A DNA stretch of 64,000 nt from JBOGOC01 sp050747525. Its GTDB lineage: Bacteria > Acidobacteriota > Polarisedimenticolia > JACPZX01 > DASXTC01. The position numbers and the translations under genes are program-made. Positions within the stretch are counted from its first letter, which is position 1; each line of letters starts with the position of its first letter. Under the pieces are notes generated by a model. That model searched no databases. It worked only from the letters and a program-made list of their open reading frames with translations, and was not told the origin of the DNA. Below are positions 34,269 through 44,339 of this stretch, piece after piece. The stretch lies in NCBI GenBank assembly GCA_050747525.1, contig JBOGOC010000002.1, positions 72,073 to 136,072 on the forward strand. Direction: 5' to 3'.

Positions 34269-35965
34269 CCACGACGACGCAGGACCACCGGTCCTTCATG
34301 CGCTCCCTGTTCGAAGGGAAGATCGACGAAGAGATGGTCCATCCCTACCCCGTGCTCCCGGAGTCCGAGCGGGAGAACCTCGACATGCTGCTCGAGTCGG
34401 TGCGCAAGTTCGCCGCGTCGCGCATCGACGCGCGCCTCATCGACGAAAAGGAAGAGCTGCCGCGCGCCGTGGTGGAGGGGATGGCGGAGCTGGGGCTGTT
34501 CGGGCTGACCATCCCCGAGGAGCACGGCGGCTTCGGGCTGTCGATGGCTTCCTATGGCCGCGTGATGTCGGAGCTGGCGTCCCACTGCGGCGCCACGGCC
34601 GCCACCCTCGGCGCCCATCTGGGGATCGGCTGCAAGGGGATCGTGCTGTTCGGCACGGAGGACCAGAAGAAGCGGTTCCTCCCCGCGTGCGCCAGCGGCG
34701 AGACGATCGCCAGTTTCTGCCTCACCGAGCCCACGTCCGGCTCCGATGCGGCCCGCATCACCGCCCTCGGCGAGCTGGATGCCGCCACGGGAGAATGGGT
34801 GCTGACGGGAACCAAGCAGTGGATCACCAACGGCGGCATGGCCGGCCTGTTCACCGTCTTCGTGCAGACGGAGCCGGGCCGCAAGGAGAAGGCCATGTCG
34901 GCCTTCATCCTCACGCGGGGCATGGCGGGGCTGTCCACCGGCAAGCCCGAGAAGAAGATGGGGCTGCGCGGGTCGTCCACCACCGACGTCGTCCTGGACG
35001 GCGTGCGCGTGCCGGCCGACCGCCTTCTGGGCGAGCGCGGCTCCGGGTTCAAGATGGCGATGGAGATCCTGAACCAGGGCCGGCTGTCGCTGGCGGCCGC
35101 CTGCATCGGCCCCTCCCGCGTGCTGATCGAGCAGTCCGCGGCGTTCGCGCGCGGGCGCAAGGCCTTCGAGAAGACCGTGGCCGACTTCGAGATGATCAAG
35201 GCCAAGTTCGCCGAGATGGTGCTGGACACCTACGCCATGGAGGCCATGGTGGAGATCACGCTGTCGCTTGCCGCCCGCGGCCACGACTTCTCGCTCGAGT
35301 CGGCCCTGTGCAAGATCCAGGCGTCCGAAGCCATGTGGCGCACCGTGAACCATGCGGTGCAGATCAACGGCGGCTTCGGATACATGCGCGAGTATCCCTT
35401 CGAGCGGGCGATGCGCGACGCGCGCATCAACCCCATCTTCGAGGGGACCAACGAGATCCTGCGCCTGTTCGTGTCGCTCGCGGGGATGCAGGGACCCGGG
35501 CGCATGCTGACCGAGGTGGGCAAGGCGCTGGGCGAGCCCCTGGCCGGCCTGGGGGTGCTCACGGAATACGCCGCCCGCCGCCTGAAGCGCGCCATCGGCT
35601 CGGAGAAGCTGGACTTCGCCCACCCCTCCCTGCAGAAGCAGGCCGGCCACGTCGAGGCGTTCACCGCCGAGCTGGCCTCCACCGTGGAGGCCGCGCTGCG
35701 GCGCCACGGCAAGGGGATCCTGGAGCGCGAGTACGTGCAGGAGCGCGTGGCCGACGCCGCGGGAGACCTGTACGCGATGGTGTGCGTCATCTCGCGGGCG
35801 ACCTCGGCCGGGACCCCCGGCGACCTCACCGTGGCGCGCGCCTTCTGCGACCGCGCCTGGCGGCGCGTGCGGCGCAACCTGCGCCAGGTCGAGGCCAACG
35901 CCGACTCCGACACCACCGCGGTGGCCGACCTGGCCCTGACTCCGGGGCGGTATCCCTTCGACTGA
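34265..35965 (+). CDS. acyl-CoA dehydrogenase, long-chain (VLCAD/ACAD9-like)
   Basis: A 566-residue FAD enzyme catalysing the first oxidation of acyl-CoA. It has the N-terminal helical domain (GLTIPEEHGGFGLS), the beta domain with FCLTEPTSGSDA and WITNGG, and the C-terminal helical domain with the catalytic glutamate in IFEGTNEILRLF and QINGGFGYMREYPFERAMRDA. An extra 130-residue C-terminal helical domain makes it VLCAD/ACAD9-like, a type that acts on long chains and tends to associate with membranes. The start is a GTG overlapping the arsC stop. It is the last gene of the operon. Confidence 0.93.
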   Translation: MTTTTQDHRSFMRSLFEGKIDEEMVHPYPVLPESERENLDMLLESVRKFAASRIDARLIDEKEELPRAVVEGMAELGLFGLTIPEEHGGFGLSMASYGRVMSELASHCGATAATLGAHLGIGCKGIVLFGTEDQKKRFLPACASGETIASFCLTEPTSGSDAARITALGELDAATGEWVLTGTKQWITNGGMAGLFTVFVQTEPGRKEKAMSAFILTRGMAGLSTGKPEKKMGLRGSSTTDVVLDGVRVPADRLLGERGSGFKMAMEILNQGRLSLAAACIGPSRVLIEQSAAFARGRKAFEKTVADFEMIKAKFAEMVLDTYAMEAMVEITLSLAARGHDFSLESALCKIQASEAMWRTVNHAVQINGGFGYMREYPFERAMRDARINPIFEGTNEILRLFVSLAGMQGPGRMLTEVGKALGEPLAGLGVLTEYAARRLKRAIGSEKLDFAHPSLQKQAGHVEAFTAELASTVEAALRRHGKGILEREYVQERVADAAGDLYAMVCVISRATSAGTPGDLTVARAFCDRAWRRVRRNLRQVEANADSDTTAVADLALTPGRYPFD

Positions 35966-36068
35966 CCTTCCGGCTCCCCGGCTCCCGGCCGGGTCGCCCG
36001 CCCGGCGCGGTTTCTGGGGAGTGGGCGACTGGTGTAGACTACGGCCCACCTTGAGGAGGGTGTCATCC

Positions 36069-38570
36069 ATGCGTGTCGGTCGTGTGCTGTTTCTCGCCCT
36101 GTCCACCCTGCTTGCCTTCGTCCCGTCCGGCGCCCTCCGAGCCTCGGCCCCGGCGACGCAGGAGGACCTCAACCGGATCGCCGACGCCTTCTACGGGTCC
36201 TCGGCCATCGACGAGACCGCCGCGCGTGCGGTGCAGAACGTCACGCTCAAGAAGGACTTCGCCACCCTCGTCCTGGAGAGCGGGACGCTCTATCCCTCCA
36301 GGCCCGTGGAGGGAGTGGTGGCCTCGGCGGTCTTCCTGGGCAAGGGCTCCCTCTCGGTCGCGCCCGTCCGCGCCCTGGACAAGTCCTCCCTGAACATCGC
36401 CGCGGCCGAGCACTTCAGGAAGACGCTGGACGGCAAGCTGAGCGCCTCCTTCTCCGAGATGCTGATCGTCAGCATGGACAGCACCCTGGCCGATCTCCTG
36501 AAGGGGCTGCCTGAAGCGCAGCCGCAGGATGCGTCCCGCGCCTCCCAGGTCCTCAGGGATCGCCTGAAGCAGATTCAGGGCCGGGAGGGTGACCAGCGCG
36601 ACAACTTCAACCCGTTCGACAACTTCAACCAGATGCCCTTGGACATGGCTCTGGTGGAGAAGGTGGCGGGCACCGTTGCCGACGGCCCCTTTCTGGCCCA
36701 GATGAACACGGGCGACTTCGGGTGGATTCAGTACATCCACGACGGCCGCAGGACGTTCGAGGTCCGCCTGTCGGGCTTCGAGTCGGTGGGGGCCTTCTCG
36801 GAGGAGCGTCCGCTCCTGGTCACGCATCGTGTGGCGGATCTCGATCCCGCCGGCCGCTACCTCGCCGACCCGCAGAAGGACCAGAAGGACCAGATCGACA
36901 TCCAGAAGTTCAGCATGGAGATCACCATCCCGAACACGCAGCACTTCACGGTGGACGGCACTGTGGAGCTCATTCCCCTGCTCGACGGGCTCCGGACTCT
37001 ACGGTTCGATCTGGTGAACTTCGTCAACAGTCGCACCGACGATCAGACCGCCAAGCCGATCCGCGTGGTCAAAGTGACCGACTCAGACGGCAAGGCTCTT
37101 CCCTATCTTCACCGCAGGAACCTGCTGATGGTCCTCATGCCGGCGCCTCCCGCCAAGAGCGAGATCCTCAAGCTGGGCTTTTCCCTCGACGAGGAGACCA
37201 TTCAGCAGTACAGCTCGGTGCACTACCGCCTCCTGAACATCTATCCGTGGTTTCCACGCCATGGGTACCTCGGCGGGCGGTACTCCATGGACTGGACCAT
37301 CAAAGCCAAGAAGCCGCTTTACGCCACCGGCTCGGGGCGGCTCGTCCGGGAAGACCTGACCACCGATCGCACCTATAACATCACCCAGCTCGCCTTCGAG
37401 ACGGCCGTGCAGGCTCCCAGCCTCATCTTCGGACAGTACCAGAAGGTGAAGGACGTCTATGAGTCCACCGGGAAGCCGAGCGTGGAGATCGCCGTCTATT
37501 CCTGGCCGCGCACGGAGTTCAACGTGCTCAACCCGGACACGCGGGACACCGGTGAGGAGCTTGAGGATGGAGAGGACCTCCCGCCCCGCACCGTGGAGGT
37601 CACGGTCCCGGGCGGCAAGCCCAAGGACGTTGTGGCCGAGACCAAGGACATCCTGAAGCTGGCCGAAGGCCTGTACGGCCCCTACCCGTACAATTCCCTC
37701 AACGTGGTCCAGATGTCCCCGTTCATGCCGTTCTCCCAGGCCCCGCCGGGCCTGGTCCAGCTCACTGGTGAAGCGTTCATGTCATCCGCGGAGATCGCGA
37801 GCTTCAGCTCCATGAACGCGGACTACGCGCACACGTACTTCGCGCACGAGATCGCCCACCAGTGGTGGGGGCACGCCGTGAGCGAGGCCTCGCTCGAGGA
37901 TGAATGGCTGAGCGAGTCGTTCGCGGAGTACACCTCGGGCCTCTACGTCATGGGCCTGCTGGGGACCGACCGGTTCCAAGGCCAGCTCAAGGAGTGGAGG
38001 GACCAGGCCCGCATCGCCGATCCGCACGGCTCCATCGCCTGGGCGAATAACATCCGCGGGATGAACTCGGGCGATTACAGAACGTATCTACTCTACGGCA
38101 AGGGGCCTTACGTGATCCACATGCTGCGCATGCAGGTGGGCCACGACAACTTCGTCAAGGCGCTCAAGAATCTCGTGGCCAATCAGCGTTTCAAGTCCAC
38201 CACCACCGACGACGTGAAGCGTGAGTTCGAGGCCGTCGTGGGATACAAGCTGGACTTCTTCTTCGACCAGTGGTTCCGGGGCACGGGCATCCCCACGTTC
38301 GACTACGCCACGGAAGTCCGCCAGGCCGACGACGGCAAGTGGGTGGCCACGGTCAAGATCAACCAGCGCGACAAAGCGAATCCCAAGGTGGTCAACATGC
38401 CGGTCTTCTTCCATTTCGGGAAGGACAAGGTGGTGGTCAAGGAACGGCCGATTCTCAAGGCCGAAGACGTCTATCAGATCAAGCTGCCCGAGAAGCCTCA
38501 GAAGATCACACTGGATGACTACAAGACGCTGCTCGCCGATATCGTGTCACAGGATCCGGCTGGTCACTGA
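36069..38570 (+). CDS. secreted M1-family metallo-aminopeptidase (copy 1)
   Basis: An 833-residue protein with a signal peptide (about residues 1-25). The M1 zinc motif is HEIAHQWWGH followed, after the canonical 18-residue spacing, by the glutamate in WLSESFAEY. The N-terminal 280 residues are outside the usual M1 beta domain and have no recognisable domain; then come the beta saddle and catalytic domain. The usual GAMEN exopeptidase motif is not evident, so the aminopeptidase activity is uncertain although the zinc site is intact. The ATG at 36069 follows TTGAGGAGGG. It is 32 nt upstream of a related gene. Confidence 0.88.
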   Translation: MRVGRVLFLALSTLLAFVPSGALRASAPATQEDLNRIADAFYGSSAIDETAARAVQNVTLKKDFATLVLESGTLYPSRPVEGVVASAVFLGKGSLSVAPVRALDKSSLNIAAAEHFRKTLDGKLSASFSEMLIVSMDSTLADLLKGLPEAQPQDASRASQVLRDRLKQIQGREGDQRDNFNPFDNFNQMPLDMALVEKVAGTVADGPFLAQMNTGDFGWIQYIHDGRRTFEVRLSGFESVGAFSEERPLLVTHRVADLDPAGRYLADPQKDQKDQIDIQKFSMEITIPNTQHFTVDGTVELIPLLDGLRTLRFDLVNFVNSRTDDQTAKPIRVVKVTDSDGKALPYLHRRNLLMVLMPAPPAKSEILKLGFSLDEETIQQYSSVHYRLLNIYPWFPRHGYLGGRYSMDWTIKAKKPLYATGSGRLVREDLTTDRTYNITQLAFETAVQAPSLIFGQYQKVKDVYESTGKPSVEIAVYSWPRTEFNVLNPDTRDTGEELEDGEDLPPRTVEVTVPGGKPKDVVAETKDILKLAEGLYGPYPYNSLNVVQMSPFMPFSQAPPGLVQLTGEAFMSSAEIASFSSMNADYAHTYFAHEIAHQWWGHAVSEASLEDEWLSESFAEYTSGLYVMGLLGTDRFQGQLKEWRDQARIADPHGSIAWANNIRGMNSGDYRTYLLYGKGPYVIHMLRMQVGHDNFVKALKNLVANQRFKSTTTDDVKREFEAVVGYKLDFFFDQWFRGTGIPTFDYATEVRQADDGKWVATVKINQRDKANPKVVNMPVFFHFGKDKVVVKERPILKAEDVYQIKLPEKPQKITLDDYKTLLADIVSQDPAGH

Positions 38571-38602
38571 GGCCGCCGGCGCGTAGGGGGAGACTCGAGA
38601 CC

Positions 38603-41290
38603 ATGCTCGCGTCGCATCGTTATCGTCTGCTGAGAGTCGCACTAGTCGCACTGAGCCTGTTTCTGCCCTCCCTGAGCGTTTCCGCACCCGTCACCGCCGG
38701 CATGGAAGGCACGCCGGCGCCGGTTCAGAAAGCGCTGGAGGCGGCCATGAAGAGCAGGGTGAACGGCCTGCTCTCGGAGAAGAACGAGGCCGGGCTCCCT
38801 TACAAACGAGGCGCCTGGTCGAAGACCTTCCGCAAGGTGGATGACCGGACGTACCAGGGCACCCTGCATGTGGACACCGCCATGGGAACCGACCTCAAGA
38901 GCCAGCGGTTCCTGGTGACGTTGACACAGAACGAAGCCGAAACATGGTCCATTTCGAAGGAGGACCTTCAGGACACCTACGAAGGGATCCACCGAGGCGT
39001 TCTGGGAGACGAGGCCTGCGAGAAGTACGAGAGCCTCTCCTTCGACCGCGAGGGGCTCACTCTCAAGTCAGGCCCGGGGAGTCTGTGCAAGGATTTCTAC
39101 CTGGGCAAAGTGTCGCGCATCGGCGTGGCGGCGGCGGATCTCTCCTACAAGTACGAGCCTCCCGTTCCCAAGGAGCAGATGATGTTCGGGCTCCTCAAGA
39201 GGGAGCGCGCCCCGGATCTCGTCTTCGAGCCCGAGCACGCCTGGTTCCAGTGCGATCCAGCCGCCTGCGAGGAGCTTCTTTCCACCATCGTGAAGGCCTC
39301 CGCTCCGACGAAGGAGGACCAGATCGAGGCTCCCCTGCGAACGTCACTCGAGGAAGGGCGCAAGGACGCGGAGAGGGGTCAGAAGGAGAACCCATTCTGG
39401 GGGTTCCGCCGTTCGCCCGATCCAGACCGGCGATTCTGGACGGTGGCCCTCAAGAGGAAAGGGGTCGGGCAGCACTGGTTCTGGATGACTCACGATAGCT
39501 ACGACGGCCGTGAGATCAGCGTGGGAGCCAGCGGCTTCGGTCCGATCTACTCGTACTTCTCCGAAGAGACGCGCGCCTCGGGGGCCGACCCATCCGATCT
39601 GGAACGCCGCCCCGACGCCGACGCCCGGGACTACGACCTCTACAGTCTGAAAGGGACCGTCGAAATGGGCTTCGGCGACGGGGAACAGCTCGCAGGAGAC
39701 GTCACCTATGGCCTGACCACGAAGCGACCCTTGAGGGAACTCCCGTTCGCCATCGCAAGACTCCGAGAGGTCGAAGAAAGGAAAGATACCAAGAACCCGC
39801 GCATGTTCATCAACTCAGTGCAGGATGGCGAGGGGAACGAGCTGACGTGGGTGAGGACCGGCGCGTACGGTGGGGTCGTGATCCTGCCCGAGCAGGTCCC
39901 GGCCGGGACGAAGCTCACGTTCCGACTTCAGTTCGAGAACCAGGACAGCGTCTACAAGCTCACACCCAGCTTCTCCTACGTCGATCGTTTCGGCTGGCTC
40001 CCGTTCGTCCGATTTTCCGACATGATCCACGAGTTCGATCTGACCTTGAAGGTGCCCGCCCGGTACAAGACCCTCGGCATCGGAAAAAAAGTGTCGGAAA
40101 CCGTCGTGGACGGAGCCAATGTCACGCGATGGGTGGGGGACAGTCCGGTGACCTTCCCCACCGTGATCTTCGGTCAGTACAACGAGGCGGAGTCGGGCTT
40201 CAAGGCCAAGAAGAAGGACGGGACCGAGATCCCCGTACGGGTCCATTTCGACAAGGATTTCATGGGTGAGTACGAGATCACGCCGAAGGCCCTCAAGAAG
40301 TTCGCCGACGACGCGGCCAATGCCCTGAACCTGTACAGGGAGATCTTCGGAATCGACTATCCCTACAGCAAGCTGGACCTGGTCAATGATCCGCAACCGT
40401 CCCTCTACGGCCAGGCGCCTTCGTCGCTGATCTATCTTGGCAGCGCTACATTCATCGGTAAGGGTATGCTTGCCGGGGCTTTCGAGGGTGGATCCAATCT
40501 CTCGAAGTTCGTGGACTCTCTCGTCGCTCACGAAGTGGCGCATCAATGGTGGGGCTCGCTCGTCGCCAATGCCAACTTCAGGAACTACTGGTTCGTCGAG
40601 AGTCTCGCCGAATACTCGTCGGCCCTCTTCACGGAGAACGTGTACGGTAAGAAGAAGTACGCGGAGCACGTGGAGGCGTGGCGCCAGGAGATCCTCGAAA
40701 ACGACATGCGCTCCAGCGTCCAGGACGGATACACCGTGTGGGCCGGGCCCGGCGGTTTCGGACCCTACCGTGCGGCCCTTTACTCCAAGGGGCCCTACGC
40801 CTTCCACATCATGCGCGCGACTTTTGGGGACGAGAAGTTCTTTCCGTTCCTCAAGTCACTGGCCACCGAGCTGGGGGGCAAGGAGATCGTGACGCGCGAC
40901 ATCCAGAAGGTAGCTGAGAAGTCTCTGGGGACCAACCTGGACTGGTTCTTCGATCAGTGGCTGCGCGGTGTGGGCCTGCCCGAGTTCACCTTCGACTACA
41001 AGGTGCGCGAGGCCGAGGACGGCACCATTGTCGTAGAAGGAACGATCGAGCAGCGCATCCTCGTCAAACCGGGATCGGCTGTCAAGGAAGTCCTTCCCGG
41101 CCAGCTCTTCAAGGGGATCGTCCCCATCACCATCGTGGGCAAGAGCGGCAAGGAATACCGCAAGAAGCTGATCATCGAGGCGGCGAAGACGCCGTTCAAG
41201 TTCAACATCCCGGAAAAACCCAAGGAGATCACCCTCAACAAGTACGGCGAGGCGCTCGGCTACGACGTGGTCGTCAAGTCGGAGCTATGA
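38603..41290 (+). CDS. secreted M1-family metallo-aminopeptidase (copy 2)
   Basis: An 895-residue paralogue of the preceding gene with a signal peptide (about 1-27). The zinc-binding motif HEVAHQWWGS is followed by YWFVESLAEYSS with the standard 18-residue spacing. Like copy 1 it has a long N-terminal region (about 330 residues) before the M1 beta domain, and it shares the phrases PVTFPTVIFGQY (copy 1: QAPSLIFGQY) and DWFFDQWLRG (copy 1: DFFFDQWFRG). The two probably arose by tandem duplication and have since diverged strongly. The stop overlaps the gatB start by ATGA, an unexpected coupling of an exported peptidase and a translation factor. Confidence 0.88.
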   Translation: MLASHRYRLLRVALVALSLFLPSLSVSAPVTAGMEGTPAPVQKALEAAMKSRVNGLLSEKNEAGLPYKRGAWSKTFRKVDDRTYQGTLHVDTAMGTDLKSQRFLVTLTQNEAETWSISKEDLQDTYEGIHRGVLGDEACEKYESLSFDREGLTLKSGPGSLCKDFYLGKVSRIGVAAADLSYKYEPPVPKEQMMFGLLKRERAPDLVFEPEHAWFQCDPAACEELLSTIVKASAPTKEDQIEAPLRTSLEEGRKDAERGQKENPFWGFRRSPDPDRRFWTVALKRKGVGQHWFWMTHDSYDGREISVGASGFGPIYSYFSEETRASGADPSDLERRPDADARDYDLYSLKGTVEMGFGDGEQLAGDVTYGLTTKRPLRELPFAIARLREVEERKDTKNPRMFINSVQDGEGNELTWVRTGAYGGVVILPEQVPAGTKLTFRLQFENQDSVYKLTPSFSYVDRFGWLPFVRFSDMIHEFDLTLKVPARYKTLGIGKKVSETVVDGANVTRWVGDSPVTFPTVIFGQYNEAESGFKAKKKDGTEIPVRVHFDKDFMGEYEITPKALKKFADDAANALNLYREIFGIDYPYSKLDLVNDPQPSLYGQAPSSLIYLGSATFIGKGMLAGAFEGGSNLSKFVDSLVAHEVAHQWWGSLVANANFRNYWFVESLAEYSSALFTENVYGKKKYAEHVEAWRQEILENDMRSSVQDGYTVWAGPGGFGPYRAALYSKGPYAFHIMRATFGDEKFFPFLKSLATELGGKEIVTRDIQKVAEKSLGTNLDWFFDQWLRGVGLPEFTFDYKVREAEDGTIVVEGTIEQRILVKPGSAVKEVLPGQLFKGIVPITIVGKSGKEYRKKLIIEAAKTPFKFNIPEKPKEITLNKYGEALGYDVVVKSEL

Positions 41291-42747
41291 CCGACTACGA
41301 GCCGGTCATCGGGCTGGAGGTGCATGCCCAGCTCAGCACGGCGACCAAGATCTTCTGCGGCTGCCCGACCGGCTTCGGGGCGCCTCCCAACACGAACGTG
41401 TGCCCGGTGTGCCTGGGGATGCCGGGCGCGCTCCCCGTGCTCAACAGGAAGGTCGTGGAGTACGCGGTGAAGGCGGGCCTGGCCACAGGGTGCCGAGTCC
41501 ACCCCCGCTCGATCTTCGAGCGCAAGAACTACTTCTACCCCGATCTCCCCAAGGGGTACCAGATCAGCCAGTACCAGCAGCCGCTGGCCACGGGGGGGTC
41601 GGTCCCCATCGAGATCGAGGATCGGGCCGCCGGCCAGGAGACGACGCGCAGCATCGGGCTCATCCGGATCCACATGGAGGAAGACGCCGGCAAGCTGGTG
41701 CACGACATCCCCGAGGCGGCCGGCGCATCGGGAGTCGACTTCAACCGATCGGGGGTGCCGCTCATCGAGATCGTGAGCGCGCCGGACATCTTCTCCAGCC
41801 AGGAGGCCCATGCCTACCTGGCCCGGCTGCGGGCCATCCTCATGGCGCTGGGGGTGTGCGACGGCAACATGGAGGAAGGATCGCTGCGCTGCGACGCCAA
41901 CGTCTCGGTGCGCCCGAAAGGCACGGCGGCCCTGGGCACGCGCGTGGAGATCAAGAACCTGAACTCCTTCCGCAACGTGTCGCGGGCACTGGAGTACGAG
42001 ATCGCGCGCCAGTCCGAGGCCCTGAGCCGCGGCGAGGCCGTGGTTCAGGAAACGCGCCTGTTCGACGCCGACCGGGGGGTGACCGAGCCCATGCGGGGGA
42101 AGGAAGAAGCCATGGACTACCGCTATTTCCCCGATCCCGACCTGCCGCCGGTGGTGGTGGAGGAGGCGTGGGCCGAATCGCTGCGCGCCGCGCTCCCCGA
42201 GCTTCCACAGGCCAGGCGCCTGCGATTCATCGAGGCGTCGGGAATGACTCCTCGTGAAGCGACCTACTTCTCGCAGAACAGGCCGCTGGCCGACTTCTAC
42301 GAGAGGACGGCGCGGGCCTCGGGCGATCCGAAAGCCGCCGCCAACTGGGTGCTGGGCGACCTGATGGGGAGCCTCAACGCCGCCCACATGGGCATCGAGC
42401 AGTCCCCGGTGAGCCCCGAGTCGCTCGGAGCGCTGTTGAAGCTGATCGACGAGGGGACCATCTCGGGCAAGATTGCCAAGACGGTCTTCGAGGAGATGTT
42501 CAAGACCGGAGCCGCGCCGTCGGACATCGTGAAGGCCCGCGGGCTCGAGCAGATCACCGACGAAGAGAGCATACGCGCCGTCGTGCGGGCGGTGGTGGAA
42601 GCCAACCCGGCCCAGGTCGTGACCTACAGGCAGGGAAGGGCGGGCACCTTGAGCTGGTTCGTCGGACAGGTCATGAAGGCCACCGGCGGCAAGGCCAGCC
42701 CCCCCGTCGTGAACCGCCTGCTTCGGGAGCTGCTGGAGGGAGGGTGA
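41287..42747 (+). CDS. gatB: aspartyl/glutamyl-tRNA amidotransferase subunit B
   Basis: Transfers ammonia to misacylated Glu-tRNA(Gln) or Asp-tRNA(Asn). The 486-residue protein begins YEPVIGLEVHAQLSTATKIFCGC and contains the zinc cysteines CGC and CPVCLG. It also has YFYPDLPKGYQISQY, DFNRSGVPLIEIVS, GSLRCDANVSVR and EIKNLNSFRNV, and ends in the helical YqeY-like tail (IVGQVMKATGGKASP type). It is complete. gatA and gatC are not in the window, so the three subunits are not in one operon here. It is coupled to the upstream aminopeptidase and the downstream HExxH gene by 4-nt overlaps. Confidence 0.96.
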   Translation: MTDYEPVIGLEVHAQLSTATKIFCGCPTGFGAPPNTNVCPVCLGMPGALPVLNRKVVEYAVKAGLATGCRVHPRSIFERKNYFYPDLPKGYQISQYQQPLATGGSVPIEIEDRAAGQETTRSIGLIRIHMEEDAGKLVHDIPEAAGASGVDFNRSGVPLIEIVSAPDIFSSQEAHAYLARLRAILMALGVCDGNMEEGSLRCDANVSVRPKGTAALGTRVEIKNLNSFRNVSRALEYEIARQSEALSRGEAVVQETRLFDADRGVTEPMRGKEEAMDYRYFPDPDLPPVVVEEAWAESLRAALPELPQARRLRFIEASGMTPREATYFSQNRPLADFYERTARASGDPKAAANWVLGDLMGSLNAAHMGIEQSPVSPESLGALLKLIDEGTISGKIAKTVFEEMFKTGAAPSDIVKARGLEQITDEESIRAVVRAVVEANPAQVVTYRQGRAGTLSWFVGQVMKATGGKASPPVVNRLLRELLEGG

Positions 42748-43637
42748 GCCTCCTCGCAGCTTTCGCGCTGGCGGCCGGGCTGACCGCCACCGAAGCCCCT
42801 CCCTTCACCCTCTACCATGCCCCCGGCCACGCGGCCGAGGCGAAGCTGGTGGCCGAACGCGCCCCCGTGATGGCCGAAGACCTCCGGAGGCGCCTGGAGG
42901 CCCCTCCCCTGCCGCCGTCCACTCTCTGCCTTCTGGACCAGGACACCTCCGTGGCGCCGGCCTCCGTCTGCGACTCGGCCCTGGCCATGCCGGAGTGGGC
43001 CGCCGGCATCGCCGTCCCCTCCCGCCACGAGATTGTCGTGCGCCTGGACCGCGTCGGCCGATACCCGCACCGACAGCTTCTCTCGGTCGTGGCGCACGAG
43101 ACGGTCCACCTGCTGGAAGGGGATGCCCGGACCCCACCCTGGTTCCGGGAAGGGGTGGCCGCCCTGATGGCGCACCAAGGGGAATGGATGGACTCCCTCT
43201 ACCTGCTGGGCTCCCCCGTGGCCTCCGCGGCGCACCCGCTCGACGAGCTGGGGGCGCGCTTCCGCACGGCTGGCGGGACTGCGGAGGCGCGCGTGGCCTA
43301 CGCCGGCTCGTTCTCGTTCCTCACGTTCCTCGTCCGCAGGCACGGCGATCGGCTTCCCGCGCGGGTGCTGGAGGATCTCCGCGCGGGAGCGTCGTTCGAA
43401 GAGGCCTTCGCGCACGCCACCGGGGGAGTCTCGCTGCGCGAGGAGGAGCAGGCCTGGGCCGAATCGATGAACGGTCCGCTGCGATGGCTCGCCGTGGCCG
43501 GCGAGTCGTGGGCGCTGTGGCTGATGCTGGCCCTGCTGATGATCACCGGCTGGCTCGTCAAGCGGCGCCGCACGCGCCGGATCCTGGCGAGATGGGAAGA
43601 GCAGGAAACGGAGCAGGAAACGCTCGATGGCCTATAA
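42744..43637 (+). CDS. membrane-anchored HExxH metallopeptidase-like protein (peptidase MA-like)
   Basis: A 297-residue protein with an N-terminal signal-like segment, a zinc motif VVAHETVHLL (H118, E119, H122) and a likely third ligand E136 in PPWFREGVAAL. A C-terminal transmembrane helix lies at about residues 247-268 and is followed by a basic, then glutamate-rich tail. The order HExxH - PWxxEG matches the peptidase MA-like family. The catalytic domain would face the periplasm. It starts at a GTG with GGAGG upstream, overlapping gatB, and ends 9 nt before ftsE, so it may be co-expressed with the FtsEX complex. Confidence 0.78.
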   Translation: MSLLAAFALAAGLTATEAPPFTLYHAPGHAAEAKLVAERAPVMAEDLRRRLEAPPLPPSTLCLLDQDTSVAPASVCDSALAMPEWAAGIAVPSRHEIVVRLDRVGRYPHRQLLSVVAHETVHLLEGDARTPPWFREGVAALMAHQGEWMDSLYLLGSPVASAAHPLDELGARFRTAGGTAEARVAYAGSFSFLTFLVRRHGDRLPARVLEDLRAGASFEEAFAHATGGVSLREEEQAWAESMNGPLRWLAVAGESWALWLMLALLMITGWLVKRRRTRRILARWEEQETEQETLDGL

Positions 43638-43646
43638 TGCGGCCCG

Positions 43647-44339
43647 ATGATACGGCTGCTCGGCGTCAGCAAGTCGTACCCCACCGGCTCGGTCGCTCTG
43701 TCCGACGTCACCCTCGACATCGAGAAAGGTGAGTTCGTCTTCCTGACGGGCCCCAGCGGCGCGGGCAAGACCACCCTGCTGCGCCTGCTGCTGCGCGAGG
43801 AGCTGCCCACCTCGGGGACCGTCATGGTGAACGGACGCGACGTGGCCGCCATGAAGCCCCGCGAGGTGCCCTACCTGCGCCGCTCCATCGGCGTCGTGTT
43901 CCAGGACTTCAAGCTGATCCAGAGCCGCACGGTGCTGGAGAACCTGCTGTTCGTCCTGGAGGCGGTCGGGGTGGCCGCCTCCACGCGCAAGCCTCGCGCG
44001 ATGAAGCTGCTCGCGCAGGTGTCGCTGCAACACAAGATTCATGCGTACCCCGTCCAGCTCTCCGGAGGCGAGCAGCAGCGTGTGGCCATCGCCCGCGCGC
44101 TGGTGAACGAGCCGCTGCTCCTGCTCGCGGACGAGCCCACCGGCAACCTGGATCACGACCTGGCCGAGGACATCCTTAGACTCCTGCGCGAGATCAACGC
44201 CCGCGGGACGACGGTGCTGGTGGCCACCCACGACCGCGAGATGATCCGGCGACTGGCCCGCAGGGCGATCCATCTGATGGCCGGGCGCGTGGCCGCCGCG
44301 GGGGCGGCGCAGGCCGCCGCCGGGAGGGACGCGCGGTGA
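43647..44339 (+). CDS. ftsE: cell division ATP-binding protein FtsE
   Basis: A 230-residue ABC ATPase. Walker A is TGPSGAGKTTLL, the signature LSGGEQQRVAIARAL, Walker B LLLLADEPTGNLD and the switch histidine is in VATHDREM. The phrase GVVFQDFKLIQSRTVLENL is distinctive for FtsE. With FtsX it forms the divisome complex that gates periplasmic peptidoglycan hydrolases. The last 15 residues are an Ala/Gly-rich extension. The stop overlaps the ftsX start (GTGA), the usual arrangement for this pair. Confidence 0.95.
   Translation: MIRLLGVSKSYPTGSVALSDVTLDIEKGEFVFLTGPSGAGKTTLLRLLLREELPTSGTVMVNGRDVAAMKPREVPYLRRSIGVVFQDFKLIQSRTVLENLLFVLEAVGVAASTRKPRAMKLLAQVSLQHKIHAYPVQLSGGEQQRVAIARALVNEPLLLLADEPTGNLDHDLAEDILRLLREINARGTTVLVATHDREMIRRLARRAIHLMAGRVAAAGAAQAAAGRDAR

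Noticed and set aside
43633..43638. TATAAT nine bases before ftsE
   Set aside because: It contains the stop codon of the upstream gene (CTATAA) and has no -35 partner; it would leave almost no leader. Probably coincidental.
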